Shown here in pieces: positions 22,665 through 36,400 of a stretch of 64,000 bases of DNA. Position 1 is the stretch's first letter; each line of letters begins with the position of its first letter. Below the pieces are notes generated by a model. The model worked only from the letters and a program-made list of their open reading frames with translations. It had not been told where the DNA came from and did no database searches. The stretch is from JBOFBH01 sp051657715 (GTDB taxonomy: Bacteria > Actinomycetota > Actinomycetes > Actinomycetales > Angustibacteraceae): assembly GCA_051657715.1 (NCBI GenBank), contig JBOFLF010000044.1:1-64000 (forward strand), in the 5' to 3' direction. The position numbers and the translations under genes are program-made.

Positions 22665-24293
22665 GTGTCATCGCAGACGTCCCCCGGCTCATCCGCTGAA
22701 CAGCTGGCCGCGATCAAGGAGGGCTACGGCGCTGCCGGCGCTGCTGTCGAGCTGGGCGCAGCTGTTGACGCCGGGACGGCTCACCCGGACGCTCCGGTAC
22801 GGATCCCGCTGTCGTCGTTGAACCGGCACGGTCTGGTCGCCGGCGCTACCGGCACCGGCAAGACCAAGACGTTGCAGCTGATGGCCGAACAGCTCAGCGC
22901 GCAGGGCGTGCCGGTGTTCCTCGCGGACATCAAGGGCGACCTGTCTGGTCTGGCCAGCCCTGGTGTCACCAACGACAAGGTGGCCGCCCGGGTAAAGGAC
23001 GTCGGGCAGGAATGGGCAGGCGCGGCCTGCCCGACGGAGTTCTTGTCGCTGGGTGGTCAGGGTGCCGGCATTCCGGTGCGGGCCACCATGACCAGCTTCG
23101 GCCCGACGCTGCTGGCCAAGGTGCTCGGTCTGGGTGAGGTCCAGGAGTCCAGCCTCGGCTTGATCTTTCACTACGCCGACTCCCGCGGCCTGGCGCTGTT
23201 GGACCTCAAGGACCTGCGGGCGGTCGTCCAGCACTTGACCTCCGACGAGGGCAAGGACGACCTGAAAGAGCTGGGGGGGTTATCCGCCGCGACCGCCGGG
23301 GTGATCCTGCGCGAGCTGTTGACGTTCGCGGACGGCGGCGCCGATGTGTTCTTCGGCGAACCGGAGTTCGACACCGCCGACTTGCTGCGCACCACGGGGG
23401 GTGACGAGGGCGGCAGGGGGATCGTCACCTGCCTGGAGCTGCCCGACGTTCAGGACAAGCCGCAGCTGTTCTCCACGTTCTTGATGTGGCTGCTCGCCGA
23501 CTTGTTCCACGACCTGCCTGAGGTCGGCGATGTCGACAAGCCCAAGCTGGTGTTCTTCTTCGACGAGGCGCACCTGCTGTTCAACGGCGCCAGCAAGGAG
23601 TTCGTGGCGTCCATCGAGCAGACCGTCCGGCTGATCCGCAGCAAGGGCGTCGGGGTGTTCTTCGTCACCCAGTCCCCGCAGGACGTGCCGTCCGGCGTGC
23701 TCGCACAGCTCGGCAACCGGGTGCAGCACGCGCTGCGCGCCTACACCCCGCAGGACGCGAAAGCGCTCAAGGCCGCGGTCTCGACGTACCCGACCAGCGG
23801 ATACGACCTCGAGGAGCTGCTCACCAGCCTCGGGACCGGCGAGGCGGTGGTGACCGTGCTGTCCGAGAAGGGCGCGCCCACCCCGGTGGCCTGGACCCGG
23901 CTGCGTGCTCCGCAGTCGCTGATGGCGCCGACCCCCGCCGAGCAGCTACAGGCAGCGGTCGCCGCCAGTCCGTTGGCGTCCAGGTACACCGAGGCGGTGG
24001 ACCGGGAGTCCGCGTACGAACGGCTCGCCGGCCGGCTCCGCGGTGCTGACGCCGGAACCGAAGGCCGTGCTGAGGGGGGTGCGGATGCGAAACCGTCGGG
24101 AGGTGAGGGCGGGCAAGCGCCGGCCAGGCAGCAGCCTGCTGGCGGATCCCCTGTTCAACGGGATGAACCGTCAACGATGGAGAAGGTCGTGAAGTCCTCG
24201 GCCTTCCGCTCGGCGCTGCGCTCGGCTGGCACGGTCATCGGCCGGGAGATCACCCGCAGCTTGTTCGGCACCGCACGTCGCCGCCGCCGCTGA
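22665..24293 (+). CDS. HerA-like ATPase, DUF853
   Basis: This 542-residue protein starts at GTG 22665 with GAGGAGG upstream. The AAA/HerA-type ATPase has Walker A GATGTGKT at 60-67, Walker B KLVFFFDEAHLLF with Asp300-Glu301, and VFFVTQSPQDVPSGVLAQLGNRVQHALRAY as the sensor/Arg-finger region. The DUF853 (YjgR) family is widespread; a DNA-translocase role is inferred from HerA homology but not shown. The C-terminal 110 residues are low complexity and basic, ending TARRRRR. A longer start at 22632 is possible but lacks the ribosome site. Confidence 0.93.
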   Translation: MSSQTSPGSSAEQLAAIKEGYGAAGAAVELGAAVDAGTAHPDAPVRIPLSSLNRHGLVAGATGTGKTKTLQLMAEQLSAQGVPVFLADIKGDLSGLASPGVTNDKVAARVKDVGQEWAGAACPTEFLSLGGQGAGIPVRATMTSFGPTLLAKVLGLGEVQESSLGLIFHYADSRGLALLDLKDLRAVVQHLTSDEGKDDLKELGGLSAATAGVILRELLTFADGGADVFFGEPEFDTADLLRTTGGDEGGRGIVTCLELPDVQDKPQLFSTFLMWLLADLFHDLPEVGDVDKPKLVFFFDEAHLLFNGASKEFVASIEQTVRLIRSKGVGVFFVTQSPQDVPSGVLAQLGNRVQHALRAYTPQDAKALKAAVSTYPTSGYDLEELLTSLGTGEAVVTVLSEKGAPTPVAWTRLRAPQSLMAPTPAEQLQAAVAASPLASRYTEAVDRESAYERLAGRLRGADAGTEGRAEGGADAKPSGGEGGQAPARQQPAGGSPVQRDEPSTMEKVVKSSAFRSALRSAGTVIGREITRSLFGTARRRRR

Positions 24294-24471
24294 CGAGGCC
24301 GATCGGCTCGGAATGTGCCACGCACTGCTGCTTTGAGTAGGCGAAAGGCCACAGAAAGATAGAGATCCGGCCTGGAAGGCCTGCGCATACCCGCTTCAAT
24401 AACTTACTGTTTGCAGTCGTAAGCTCTCTGTAGCTAACGAGGTAACCGGTGTCGTCGGAACGGGGCGTGGG
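24294..24471 (+). other. leader/promoter region of the giant surface-protein gene
   Basis: This 178-bp strip is visibly AT-richer than its surroundings. A short GGCCT-GGA-AGGCC hairpin lies at 24369-24381, in a purine-rich context with GGCGAAAGGCCACAG just upstream. I see no confident -35/-10 pair and no riboswitch that I can name. The ribosome site for ATG 24472 is weak (GGGGCGTGGG). Confidence 0.5.
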
Positions 24472-27400
24472 ATGCGGGTGCGCGGACGCCGCCGGGCGTT
24501 CCGTCGTGTGGCGGCGGCTGTGGCCGCACTGTCGATCGGCGCGATCGGTGGCCTGATCTCACCCGCATTCGGCTACCAGATCAACACCACGAACAACACG
24601 GGTGCGACCGGCACCAACGGCAACGCCCTGATCACGTTTCCCGGTGGCACCACGGCGACCGTGGCGGTGTCGGGCCTGACCACGGTGTCGAACCTCAACT
24701 CCAACTTCACCAGTCGCGGCGCCACCGCCGGGATGTTCAACCCGAGCGTCTCGACCTCGACGCCGATGCCAGCGCTGCTCACCTCCGCGAACGGCTGCGC
24801 GGCCAGTGGTCTGTGCAGCAACCGGGGGACGGTGACTATCACCTTCAGCCGGCCGGTCCGCAACCCGACGCTCCACATCGGGGGGCTGGGCGGCTCCATC
24901 GGCGCAGTACCGAACAACTCGATCCTGCACGCGCTGGGAACGATCACCGGCAGCAGCCCAGCAGGCGCCACCTTCGGTTCACCGGCCGGCGGTGCGGTCA
25001 ACATGGCGGTGACCAACGGTGGCCTGACCTTCGACACCGCGGATCCGCGGCCCTCGACCAACTGCGGTGCGAACACGGTGGCCGGGCAGACGTCGCTCTC
25101 CGGCTGCGGAACGATTCCCGTCAACGGCCTGATCACCTCGTTGACGATGCGCATGGACATCCTCATGGCGCCCAACACCGCGGGCACCGGTACCGCCGGC
25201 AGCACCGGCAGCGGCGACGAGTTCGTCCTCGGCGTCACGGTGCCGGAGGACTTCGGCGACGCGCCCGCGAGCTACGACAGCGGCACCGCCGCTTCGCACG
25301 TACTCAGTGACCTGCAGCTGGGCACGACGTCGACGGCGATGACCGGGGACAACCCCGGTGTCGCCAACGCCGCTACCAGTCCCTATTCGGTGGCCACGGG
25401 TGCGAACGCCAACGGTCTGAACGGCGATGGCGGCGACGAGAACGGGTGGCCGGGGACCGCTCCGCAGCTGACCACCCAGCTGTCCGGTTCGACGTACACC
25501 GCGACCGTGCCGATCTCCGGGGCCAGCGCCGCCGGACAGGTGTGTGGCTGGATCGACTTCGATCGCAACGGCACCTACGACACCGCGGACCGTGCTTGTG
25601 GCGCCTTCGCCGCGGGTGCGACATCGGTGCCGCTCACCTGGTCGGTGCCCCTCACCCTCAAGGCCGGGGTGAGCTACGTCCGGCTGCGTGCCTCGTACAA
25701 CACCACACAGGTGCAGAGCCCGACCGGTCGCGCCGACTCCGGTGAGATCGAGGACCACACCGTCGCGATCATGCCGACCGTGCGGGTCAACAAGACCGTC
25801 ACCAACGGATCCACCCGCACCTTCAACCTGCAGGTGAACGGCACCACCGTGGCCGCCGCGGTCGGGAACGGTGGCACCAGCGGCATCCGGACGGTGTTCC
25901 ACACCTCCGCGTACGGCGCGCCGGACATCACGGTCGGCCAAGACGTAGGGAGCGCCGTCGTCCCGCTGGCCATCACTGAGGCGGCCACCAGCGGGACAGC
26001 GCCCTATACGTCGAGCTACTCGTGCATCAACGGCACCGGGGCGGCGGTGGCGTTCGGCTCCGGCACGTCGATCTCCACCGCCATCCCGACGACCGGGACG
26101 GCGCAGAACCAGAACATCACCTGCACGTTCACCAACACCCCACAACCCCAGCTGTCGGTGACCAAGTCAATCGCCTCGGTCACCGACACCGACGGCGACG
26201 GGCGACGCAGCGCCGGTGACATCGTCAGCTACCAGTTCGCCGTCACGAACACCAGCGACATCACGGTCACCAGCCTGGGGATCACCGACCCGGCCGCCAC
26301 CGGTCTCAGCTGCCCGACCACCACCCTGGCGCCTGGCGCGTCGACGACCTGCGCCGGGACGCACACCCTGACGCAGCCCGAGGTGAACGCCGGCACGTTC
26401 ACCAACACCGCGACCGCCACCGGCAGCTCCGTCACCGGCGCGGTCACCTCGCCGCCGTCGTCGGCCACCGTCACGCTCCCGGTCAGCGGTGGGCTCGGGC
26501 TCATCAAGAACGAGCCGGTCTTCACCGACGCCAACGGCTCCGGCGTCACGGACGCCGGTGACCGGGTCGACTGGTCGTTCCGCGTCACCAACGACAGCAA
26601 CGTCACGCTCACCTCGGTCGCGGTCAGCGACCCCTTGGTCGGTGCGGTGACCTGCCCGACGACGACGCTCGCGCCAGGGCAGAGCACCATCTGCACCGCC
26701 CTGCCGTACACGATCACCCAGCCTCAGGGCGACAGCGGTGTGCTGACCAACACCGCCGACGCGACCGCGCAGACGCCTGGTGGGGCCACTCTCACCTCAC
26801 CCACCCGGTCGACCAGCACGCCCCTGGTGCGCCAGCCCGCGCTGTCGCTGAGCAAGTCGGCCAGCGTCACCGACGTCAACGCCAACGGGCGCACCGATCT
26901 CGGCGACCGGATCACCTGGACGTTCCAGGTGCGCAACACCGGCAACGTGACGATCACCTCGGTGGCGGTCACCGATCCGGCAGCCGGTCCGGTGACCTGC
27001 TCGCCGACCAGCCTCGCCCCGGGGGCGACCGCTACCTGCGCCGCGAGCACGCCCTACACCATCACCCAGGCCGACGTGGACGCCGGGGAGGTAGCCAACA
27101 CCGCGACGTCGTCCGGGCTGAGCTCGACCGGGGCGACGGTCACCTCCGCGCCCGCCTCCTCCTCGGTGGCCGTGCAGCAAACGTCGACATTGTCGCTGAC
27201 CAAGTCCGCGAGCGTCACGGACGTGAACGGCAACGGCGTCACCGACCTCGGGGACCGGATCGCCTGGTCGTTCCTGCTGCGCAACACCGGGAACACCACC
27301 CTGGACACCCTGTCGGTGACCGATCCGCGGGCCGGCGCGGTGACCTGCCCGGTGTCCACGCTGGCCCCGGGTGCCCAGACGACCTGCACCGCGACCACCC

Positions 27401-30400
27401 CCTACGTGGTCACCCAGCCGGACGTGGACGCCGGACTGGTCAGCAACTCGGCCACCGCCCGCGCACAGCAGGTCACCAACGACGCACCGGTCACCTCGAA
27501 CACCTCGACCACCGACACCCCGGTCACCCAGGTGAACGGGCTGGCCCTGGTGAAGACCGGGACCGTGACCGATCTGGACGGCAATGGCACCGACGTCGGC
27601 GACCCGGTGAACTACAGCTTCCAGGTGACCAACTCGGGCACGGTGACGATCAGCACGCTGACCATCACCGACCCGCGGGTCGGTGCGGTGAGCTGCCCAA
27701 CGACGACGCTCACTCCCGGCGCCCAGACCACCTGCACCGGGACGTCCACGATCACCCAGGCGGACGTGGACGCGGGGGTGGTGAACAACAGCGCTCGGGC
27801 TCGGGGCCGTAACCCGGGCGGCGTCGTGGTCAACTCCAACCTGGCGACGAACTCGGTCCCGGTACCGCAGACGGCCTCGCTGGACGTCACCAAGACGTCG
27901 GACGTCAACGACACCGACGGCAACGGCACCGACCGCGGCGACACCGTCGAGTGGACGTTCACGGTCCGCAACACCGGGACGGTCACGCTCACCACGATCG
28001 CCGTGAACGACCCGCTGGCCGGCGCAGTGACCTGCGCGGTCACCACCTTGGCGCCCGGGGCGTCCACCAGCTGCACCTCGGACGGGACGTACGCCATCAC
28101 CCAGGCGGACGTGGACGCCGGCCAGGTGGTCAACACCGCGACCGCGTCCGGCCGCAGCCCCTCCGGCGCCACGACCACCTCGCCGTCAGCGTCGTCCACC
28201 ACGCCGGTGCCGCAGGCGACCCAGCTGTCGCTGACCAAGTCCGCTGCCACGACCGACGTGAACGGCAGCGGGGACACCGACCGGAACGACCTGATCACCT
28301 GGACGTTCCTGGTGCGCAACGCCGGCACGGTCACCGTCGCTGGCCTGGCGATCTCCGACCCGCTGGCCGGGACGGTCTTCTGCCCGGTGGCCACCCTGCC
28401 CCCCGGCGCGCAGACCACCTGCACGGCCACCCCGTACACGGTCACCCAGGCCGACGTCGAGGCGGCCGTGGTCAGCAACACCGCGGTCGCCAACGGGACG
28501 CGGCCGGGCGGCGGGACCGTCACGTCCAACACGTCCCAGACCGACACCCCGGTGACCCAGGACCCGCGGTTGGTGCTCACCAAGGACCCGGCCGTGGACG
28601 ACGTCGACGGGAACGGCACCGACCTCGGGGATCGGATCACCTGGACGTTCGCCGTCCGCAACGCTGGCACCGTCACGCTCACGGCCCTGGCCGTGAACGA
28701 CCCGCTGGCCGGGGCCGTGTCCTGTGTGGTCACAACGCTGGCCCCGGGCGAGTCCACCACCTGCACGACCACGACCCCGTACCTCATCACCCAGGCGGAC
28801 GTGGACGCCGGCCAGGTGGTGAACTCCGCCACGGTGTCCGGCCGAGGCCCGGCCGGCGGCCTGATCACGTCGTCCCCACCGACCACGTCCACCACTCCGG
28901 TGCCCCGCAGCCCGGGCCTGGAGCTGGACAAGTCGGCGTCGGTGACCGACGTCGACGGTGACGGGTCGACGAACCTCGGCGACACCATCGCGTGGTCCTT
29001 CCAGCTCACCAACACCGGCAACGTGACGGTCGGCACCCTCGCCGTCGCCGATCCGCTGGCCGGACCGGTGACCTGCCCGGTGGGCTCGCTGGCGCCCGGC
29101 CAGTCCACCACCTGCACCGCGAACACCCCGCACGCCATCACCCAGGCCGATGTCGACGCCGGACGGGTGCGCAACACCGCGACGGCGTCCGGCCGGGGCG
29201 CCGGCGGCGGCTCGGTGACCTCGCTGCCGGACTTTACGACCACCCCGGTGCAGCAGCTCCCAGGACTGCGCCTGACCAAGACCGCGACAGTCACTGACGT
29301 GGATAGCGACAACATCACCGGTCTCGGCGACCGGATCGGCTGGTCGTTCGAGGTTGCCAACACCGGGACTGTGACGCTCGACACCGTCCAGGTGACCGAT
29401 CCGCTAGCCGGCTCGGTCACCTGCCCGGTGACGACGTTGCCTCCTGGCCAGCGCACCACCTGCACCGCGAACACGTCGTATGTGATCACCCAGACGGATG
29501 TGGACGCCGGGGTGGTGACGAACAGCGCGACGGCTGGTGCCCAAGATCCGCAGGGCGGGCCGGTCGGCACCGACCAGTCGACCACCGACACCCCGATCGC
29601 CCAAGCACCAGCGTTGACCCTGGTGAAGGAGGTGTCCGGGCTCGCTGACCTGGACGGCAACGGCATCGAGGCCGGTGACCGGATCGACTACCGGTTCACC
29701 GTGACCAACACCGGCTCGGTCACCCTCACCAGCCCGTCGGTAGAAGATCCACTGACCGGGCCTGCTACGGCGTGCCCGGGTCCGCTCGCCCCGGGCGTGT
29801 CCTCGACCTGTGCGGCGTCCTACACCATCACCCAAGACGACGTGGACGCCGGCCTGGTAGCCAATGTCGCCGTCGGCGTGGCCCAGGACCCGGCAGGCGG
29901 CCGGGTCGTCTCGATCCGGTCCAGCACCGAGACCCCGCTGGACCAGACGGCGCTCATGGCCCTCACCAAGTCGGTCGCCGCGATCGGTGACACCGACGGT
30001 GACGGGCGGTACGAGGTCGGCGAGACGATCACCTGGAGCTTCGAGGTCGCCAACACCGGCACCGTCACGCTGATCGCGCCGACGGTGAACGACCCGAAGG
30101 CCGGAGCGGTGACGTGCCCCCCAGGCCCGCTCGTGCCCGGTGACTCGATCACCTGCACGGCTTCGGCATACCCGATCACCCAAGCGGACGTGGACCAGGG
30201 TGTGATCGCGAACAGTGCGGTCGCGGCGGCCACCGCCGGCGGGACCGGTGCCGTGGTGGTGTCCAACACCTCGACGACGGAAACGCCGACGAACGTCCCC
30301 GCCGACATCGACCTCGACAAGCAGGGCACGGTCAACGACCTGGACGGTGACGGCGAGGTCGGGGTTGGCGACACCATCACCTACACGTTCGTGGTCACCA

Positions 30401-33400
30401 ATCCGGGGGACCGGACCATCCGCGACTTCTCCGTGATCGACCCGCTGATCAGCGGGGTGTCCTGCCCGACGCGGACGCTGGCACCGGGCCAGTCGACCAC
30501 CTGCACCGCCGATCCCCGGGTGATCACCCAGGCCGACGTGGACAGCGGCCAGGTGCCGAACCTGGCCTCGGCGGTGATCAACGACCCCACGGACGGTGCC
30601 ACATCCAGCGATGAGGTCACGCTGACCATCGCGCCCCGGCCGGTGCTGTCGTTGACCAAGTCCGCCACCGTGGACGACGCGGACGGCGACGGGGCGACAG
30701 ACCTCGGGGACCGGATCGCGTGGTCGTTCCTGGTCGCGAACACCGGGAACGTGTCCCTGGACACCGTGCAGATCGGGGACCCGCTTGCTGGCCCGGTCAG
30801 CTGCCCGGTGACCACGCTGCCCCCCGGGCAGACCACCACCTGCACCGCGGACGCGCCGTACGTGATCACCCAGGCTGACGTGGACGCCGGGGTGGTGAGC
30901 AACACGGCGGTCGCCTCGGCTGACACGCCGCAGGGCGCCGACGTGCAGTCCGGCCCGTCGAGTACCACGACGCCGGTCGGTCAGCAGCCAGAGCTGTCCA
31001 TCGTCAAGACCGATGCCGTACGGGACGTCGACGGTGATGGGTCCACTAACGCCGGCGACGAGATCGACTACACCTTCGAGGTCACCAACAGTGGCAACGT
31101 GACCATGGATCAGGTGCGGGTGCTCGAGTCCCTCGGTGCGGTGACGGTGGTCTGCCCACGCAGCGTCCTGGCCCCCAGCGAGTCCATGACCTGCACCGCC
31201 GACCCGTACGTCATCCAGGGGTACGACGTGGAGGCCGCCCAGGTGGAGAACACCGCGACCGCGGCCGGCCGCACGCCCTTCAACACCCAGGTGAACTCCC
31301 AGCCGTCGACCGTGATCACGCCGGTGGACCAGGTACTGGGCCTGGAGCTGACCAAGTCGGCGACCGTGGAGGACGTGAACGGCAACGGGGTCACCGACCT
31401 CGGTGACCGGATCCAGTGGGACTTCGAGGTCACCAACACCGGCACCGCGTCCGGCCTACCGGTCGAGGTGGTGGACCCGCTGGCCGGCTCGGTCACCTGC
31501 CAGATCGACCCCGAGGTCGGCCTGGGCCCCGGTCAGACCCGGCCATGCTCGGCCGACCAGCTCTACACCATCACCCAGGACGACGTGGACGCCGGCGTGG
31601 TACCGAACGTTGCTGTCGCCAACGCCACAACCTTCCAGGGGAGGCCGTTCAGCTCCGGCCCGGCCCTCGCCGAGGTGCCCGTCGCGCAGGCCCCGGTGCT
31701 GGAGATGGTGAAGTCCGCGACGGTGGACGACCTGGACGGCAACGGCACCGATCTCGGCGACCGGATCCAATGGGGTTTCCTGATCACCAACACCGGCACG
31801 GTCACCCTCACCGGGGTGACCGTCGATGACCCGCTGGCCGGAGCCGCGACCTGCGACACCACCACGTTGGCGCCGACCGGCCAGGCCTCGTGCCTCGCGG
31901 ACGCGCTGTACACCATCACCCAGGCGGACGTCGACGACGGCGTGGTGAGCAACACGGCGACGGGCACCGGGCTGGACCCGGGTGGCGCCGAGGTCCGCTC
32001 CGACGAGAGCACGACCAACACCCCGGTGGTTCAGGCCGCCCGGCTGTCGCTGACCAAGTCCGCCGTCTTGGACGACCTGGACGGAAACGGCCCTGACCTC
32101 GCCGACGAGATCGCCTGGTCGTTCGAGGTCCGCAACACCGGCACCGTGAGCCTCGTCGACCCAGCCGTGGACGATCCCCGCGCCGGCACGGTCAGCTGCG
32201 CCCCGGGCACGCTCGCGCCCGGGGCGACGACCACCTGCACCTTGACAGCCCCGTACGTCATCACCCAGGTGGACGTTGACGCCGGGGTGGTCAGCAACAC
32301 GGCCGTCGCGTCGGCTCAATGGCTCAACAACGACGCCATCATCACCTCCGATCCGTCCACTACCGACACCCCGATCGGCCAGCGGTCCGAGCTCGGCCTG
32401 ACCAAGTCCGCGGTGCTGGACGACCTGGACGGCAACGGCGCGGACGTGGGGGACCGGATCCGCTGGTCGTTCCTGGCGACCAACACCGGCACCACCACGC
32501 TGACCGGGCTGGTGGTCGACGACCCCCTCGCAGGCCCGATCACCTGCACCGACACCACCCTCGCGCCGGGCCAGAGTCGCACCTGCGTGGACCCCGCGCC
32601 GTACTACACGGTGACCCAGGCCGACGTGGACCTCGGCGTGGTGGCCAACACCGCCATCGCCTCAGCGACCGCGCCCGGCGGCGACCAGGCGGGTTCGGGC
32701 CCCGCGTCGACCAGCACCCCGCTGGTGCAGACGGCGGCGTTGTCGTTGGCCAAGACGGCCGCGGTGACCGACGTGAACGGCAACGGCGTCACCGACCTGG
32801 GCGACCGGATCGCCTGGTCGTTCGAGGTCGCCAACACCGGCACGCTGACCGCCAGCACGCTGTCCGTCGCCGACCCGACCGCCGGTGCGGTCACCTGCCC
32901 GGTCGCCACCCTCGCGCCCGGCGCCACCACCACGTGCACCGCGGACGCGCCGTACGCCGTCACCCAGGCGGACGTGGACGCCGGGGTGGTCGCCAACAGC
33001 GCGGTGGCCAATGCCCGCCGCCCGGACGGCACCCCGTTCGCATCGCCGCCGTCCACCACGAACACCCCGGTGGAGCAGGTGTCCGCGCTGTCGCTCACCA
33101 AGTCGGCGACCGCCGTCGACGTGAACACCGACGGCCTGATCAACGCTACGGACCGGATCGCCTGGTCGTTCCTGGTGCGCAACACCGGCACCACCACGAT
33201 CACGTCGCTGACGGTCGCCGACCCCCGAGCCGGCACGGTGACCTGCCCGGTCACGAACCTGGCCCCGGGTGCCCAGACCACCTGCACCGCGGCCCCCTAC
33301 GCGATCACCGCGGTGGACGTGGAGACCGGGTCGGTCACCAACACCGCGACCGCCACCGGCAGCGGCCCCGGCGGTGCCACGGTGACCTCCCCGCCGTCCA

Positions 33401-36400
33401 GCACCACCACCCCGGTGGACCAGGGGCCGGCGATGACCCTCACCAAGTCGGCCGTGGTCACCGACGTGAACGGCAACGGCGTCACCGACCTCGGGGACCG
33501 GATCGCCTACTCCTTCCAGGTCCGCAACGTCGGCAACGTCAGCCTGAACACCCTGACCATCAACGACCCCCGGGCGGGCGCCGTGATCTGCGCGGCCACC
33601 AACCTCGCCGTCGGAGCCCAGACCACCTGCACCGCAACGAATCCGTACACCATCACCCAGGCCAACGTGGACGCCGGCCAGGTGCAGAACACCGCACAGG
33701 CCCGCGCCCGCTCCCCGCTCAACGTCGTCGTCATCTCCACCAACGCCCGGGTCACCACCCCGGTCGCGCAGAACCCGGAGCTCGCACTCGTCAAGTCGGC
33801 GTCCGTCACGGACCTGGACGGCAACGGCACCGACCTGGGCGACACCGTCGACTACACCTTCGAGGTCACCAACACCGGCACGGTGACCCTCGATGACGTG
33901 GGCATCGAGGACTCCCGGGCACCCGTGGTCACCGCGACCTGCCCCCGCACCCGGCTCGCGCCGGGGGAGTCGATGACCTGCACCGCGGACGTGCCCTACG
34001 TGATCACGCAGGCCGACGTGGAGGCGGCCCAGGTGCAAAACACCGCGACCGCCTCCGGGAGCAACCCGGTCGTCGGCGACGTGCAGTCCGCCCCCTCCAC
34101 CGCGACCACCCCAGTCGTACAGCTCCCGCAGATCGAGCTGGAGAAGTTCGTCACCGTCTACGACCTGAGCGGTGACGGCATCCGTCCGAACCTCGGCGAC
34201 ATCATCGTATGGAACTTCCAGGTCACCAACACCGGCACGGTCGCCGCGCGGACCGTCGCCGTCGTCGACCCGGTCGCCGGGCCGGTGACTTGCACGCTGC
34301 CTCCCAGCGGTCTGGAGCCCGGGCGGTTCGTCCTGTGCACCAGCAACGCCCCCTACCCGGTCACCCAGGTGGACGTGGACAACGGCGTGGTGTCCAACAC
34401 CGCCGTCGCGAACGCCACCACCGCGCTCGGGCAGCCGTTCAACTCGGGCACCGCCAGCACCGACACCCCGATCGCGCAGACCGATGGCCTCACGGTGGTG
34501 AAGGCGGCGTCGGTGACCGACGTGGACGGCAACGGCACCGACCTGGGTGACCAGATCGCCTGGTCGTTCGTGGTGCGCAACACCGGCACCGTGACGATCA
34601 GCTCGATCGCGGTCGCCGACCCGCTGGCCGGTGCGGTGGTCTGCCCGGTGACCACGTTGTCCCCGGGCGCGCAAACTGCTTGCGCCGCAACGGCTCCGTA
34701 CACCATCACGCAGGTTGACGTGGATGCCGGTGGGGTGAGCAACACGGCCACCGCCGACGGGACGGCGCCCGGCGGGGCCACCGTGACCGCCCCGCCGTCC
34801 ACCGCGAACGTCGAGATCGACCGGGTGCCGGTGCTGAGCCTGGTCAAGTCGGCGTCCCCGATCGCGGACGCCAATGGCAGCGGCCGGGTGGACCAGGGCG
34901 ACACGGTCGCCTACTCGTTCGAGGTCACGAACACCGGCAACGTCACGATGCGGGCCGTCCAGGTGGACGATCCGCTCGCCGGCCCGGTCACCTGCCCGGT
35001 GACGACCCTGGCGCCGGGCGAGTCCACCGCCTGCACCGCGAACGCGCCGTACGTGCTCACCCAGGCGGACGTCGACGCGGGCGTGGTCTCCAACACCGCG
35101 ACCGCCGTGGGTGAGGACCCGTCCCAGGTCGTGGTCCGCTCCGTCCCCTCGAGCACCGACACCCCGATCACCCGCAGCGCCGGGCTCACCGTGGTGAAGT
35201 CGGCCACGCTGAACGACCTGGACGGCAACGGGCCGGAGCTCGGCGACACCATCGACTACGCCTTCGAGGTCACCAACACCGGCAACGTCACGCTGGACGC
35301 CGTGCAGGTCGACGACTTCCGGCTGCGGCCGATCACGGTCAGCTGCCCGGTGAGCACGCTCGCCCCGGGCGCGTCGACCACGTGCACCAGCACCCAGCCG
35401 TACGTCGTGGACGCCGCCGACGTGAACCGCGGGGTGGTGCAGAACAGCGCCCAGGCCGCGGCCGAGGATCCGTCCGGGGACGAGGTCCGGTCCGGCATCT
35501 CCGAGGCGGACGTCCCGATCGACCAGCGGCCGGCGATCAGCCTGACCAAGTCCGCGGCCGTGACTGACGCCAACGGCAACGGCGTCACCGACCTGGGCGA
35601 CACGATCACCTGGTCGTTCGCGGTCACCAACACCGGCGACGTCGACCTGCCTGGCCCGCCTGCCGTCGATGACCCGCTGGCCGGGCCGGTCAGCTGCCCC
35701 GGTCGGGGTTTCGTGCGCGGCCAGGTTCGCAGCTGCACCGCGAACACCCCGTACACGATCACCCAGGCGGACGTCGACGCCGGTGTGGTCAGCAACACCG
35801 CGACCGCGTCCACGCCGGACGGCCGGGGCGGCACCGTGACCTCCGGTCCGGCGACGTCCGACACCCCGGTGGACCAGGCCCGGGAGCTGTCGTTGAGCAA
35901 GACCGGCGCGGTGACCGACCTGGACGGCAACGGCACCGACCTGGGCGACCAGATCGCCTGGTCGTTCGTGGTCCGCAACACCGGGACGGTGACGGTGTCC
36001 TCGGTGGGTATCACCGACCCGGTCGCCGGTGCGGTCACCTGCCCGACCGCTGCCCTGGCCCCGGGTGCCCAGACGGTCTGCACCGCCGACACCCCCTACG
36101 TCATCACCCAGGCGGACGTGGACGCCGGGGTCCGCTCCAACACCGCCCTCGCTTTCGGCCAAGAGTCTGGCGGTGGCTTGGTCAGCTCCAACACCTCGGT
36201 CAGCGACACCCCGATCGACCAGCTCCGCGGCCTGGTGCTGACCAAGACCGGAACCCCACGGGATGTCGACGGGGACGGCGAGATCCACCTCGGCGACGAG
36301 ATCGACTACGCGTTCCAGGTCACGAACACCGGCACCACCACGATCACCGACCTCGCCATCGACGACCCGCTGCTCGGGCTCGCCGTGACCTGCCCCGCCG

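Noticed and set aside
24330..24400. A GGCGAAAGGCCACAG string considered as part of a c-di-GMP-I riboswitch
   Set aside because: The required GGGACGCAAAGCC core and the tetraloop-receptor arms are not present, so I kept only a neutral leader note.
27612..29666. A 684-codon minus-strand frame with periodic hydrophobic Ser/Val segments
   Set aside because: It mirrors the repeat unit of the giant gene in antisense and has no independent signal or ribosome site.
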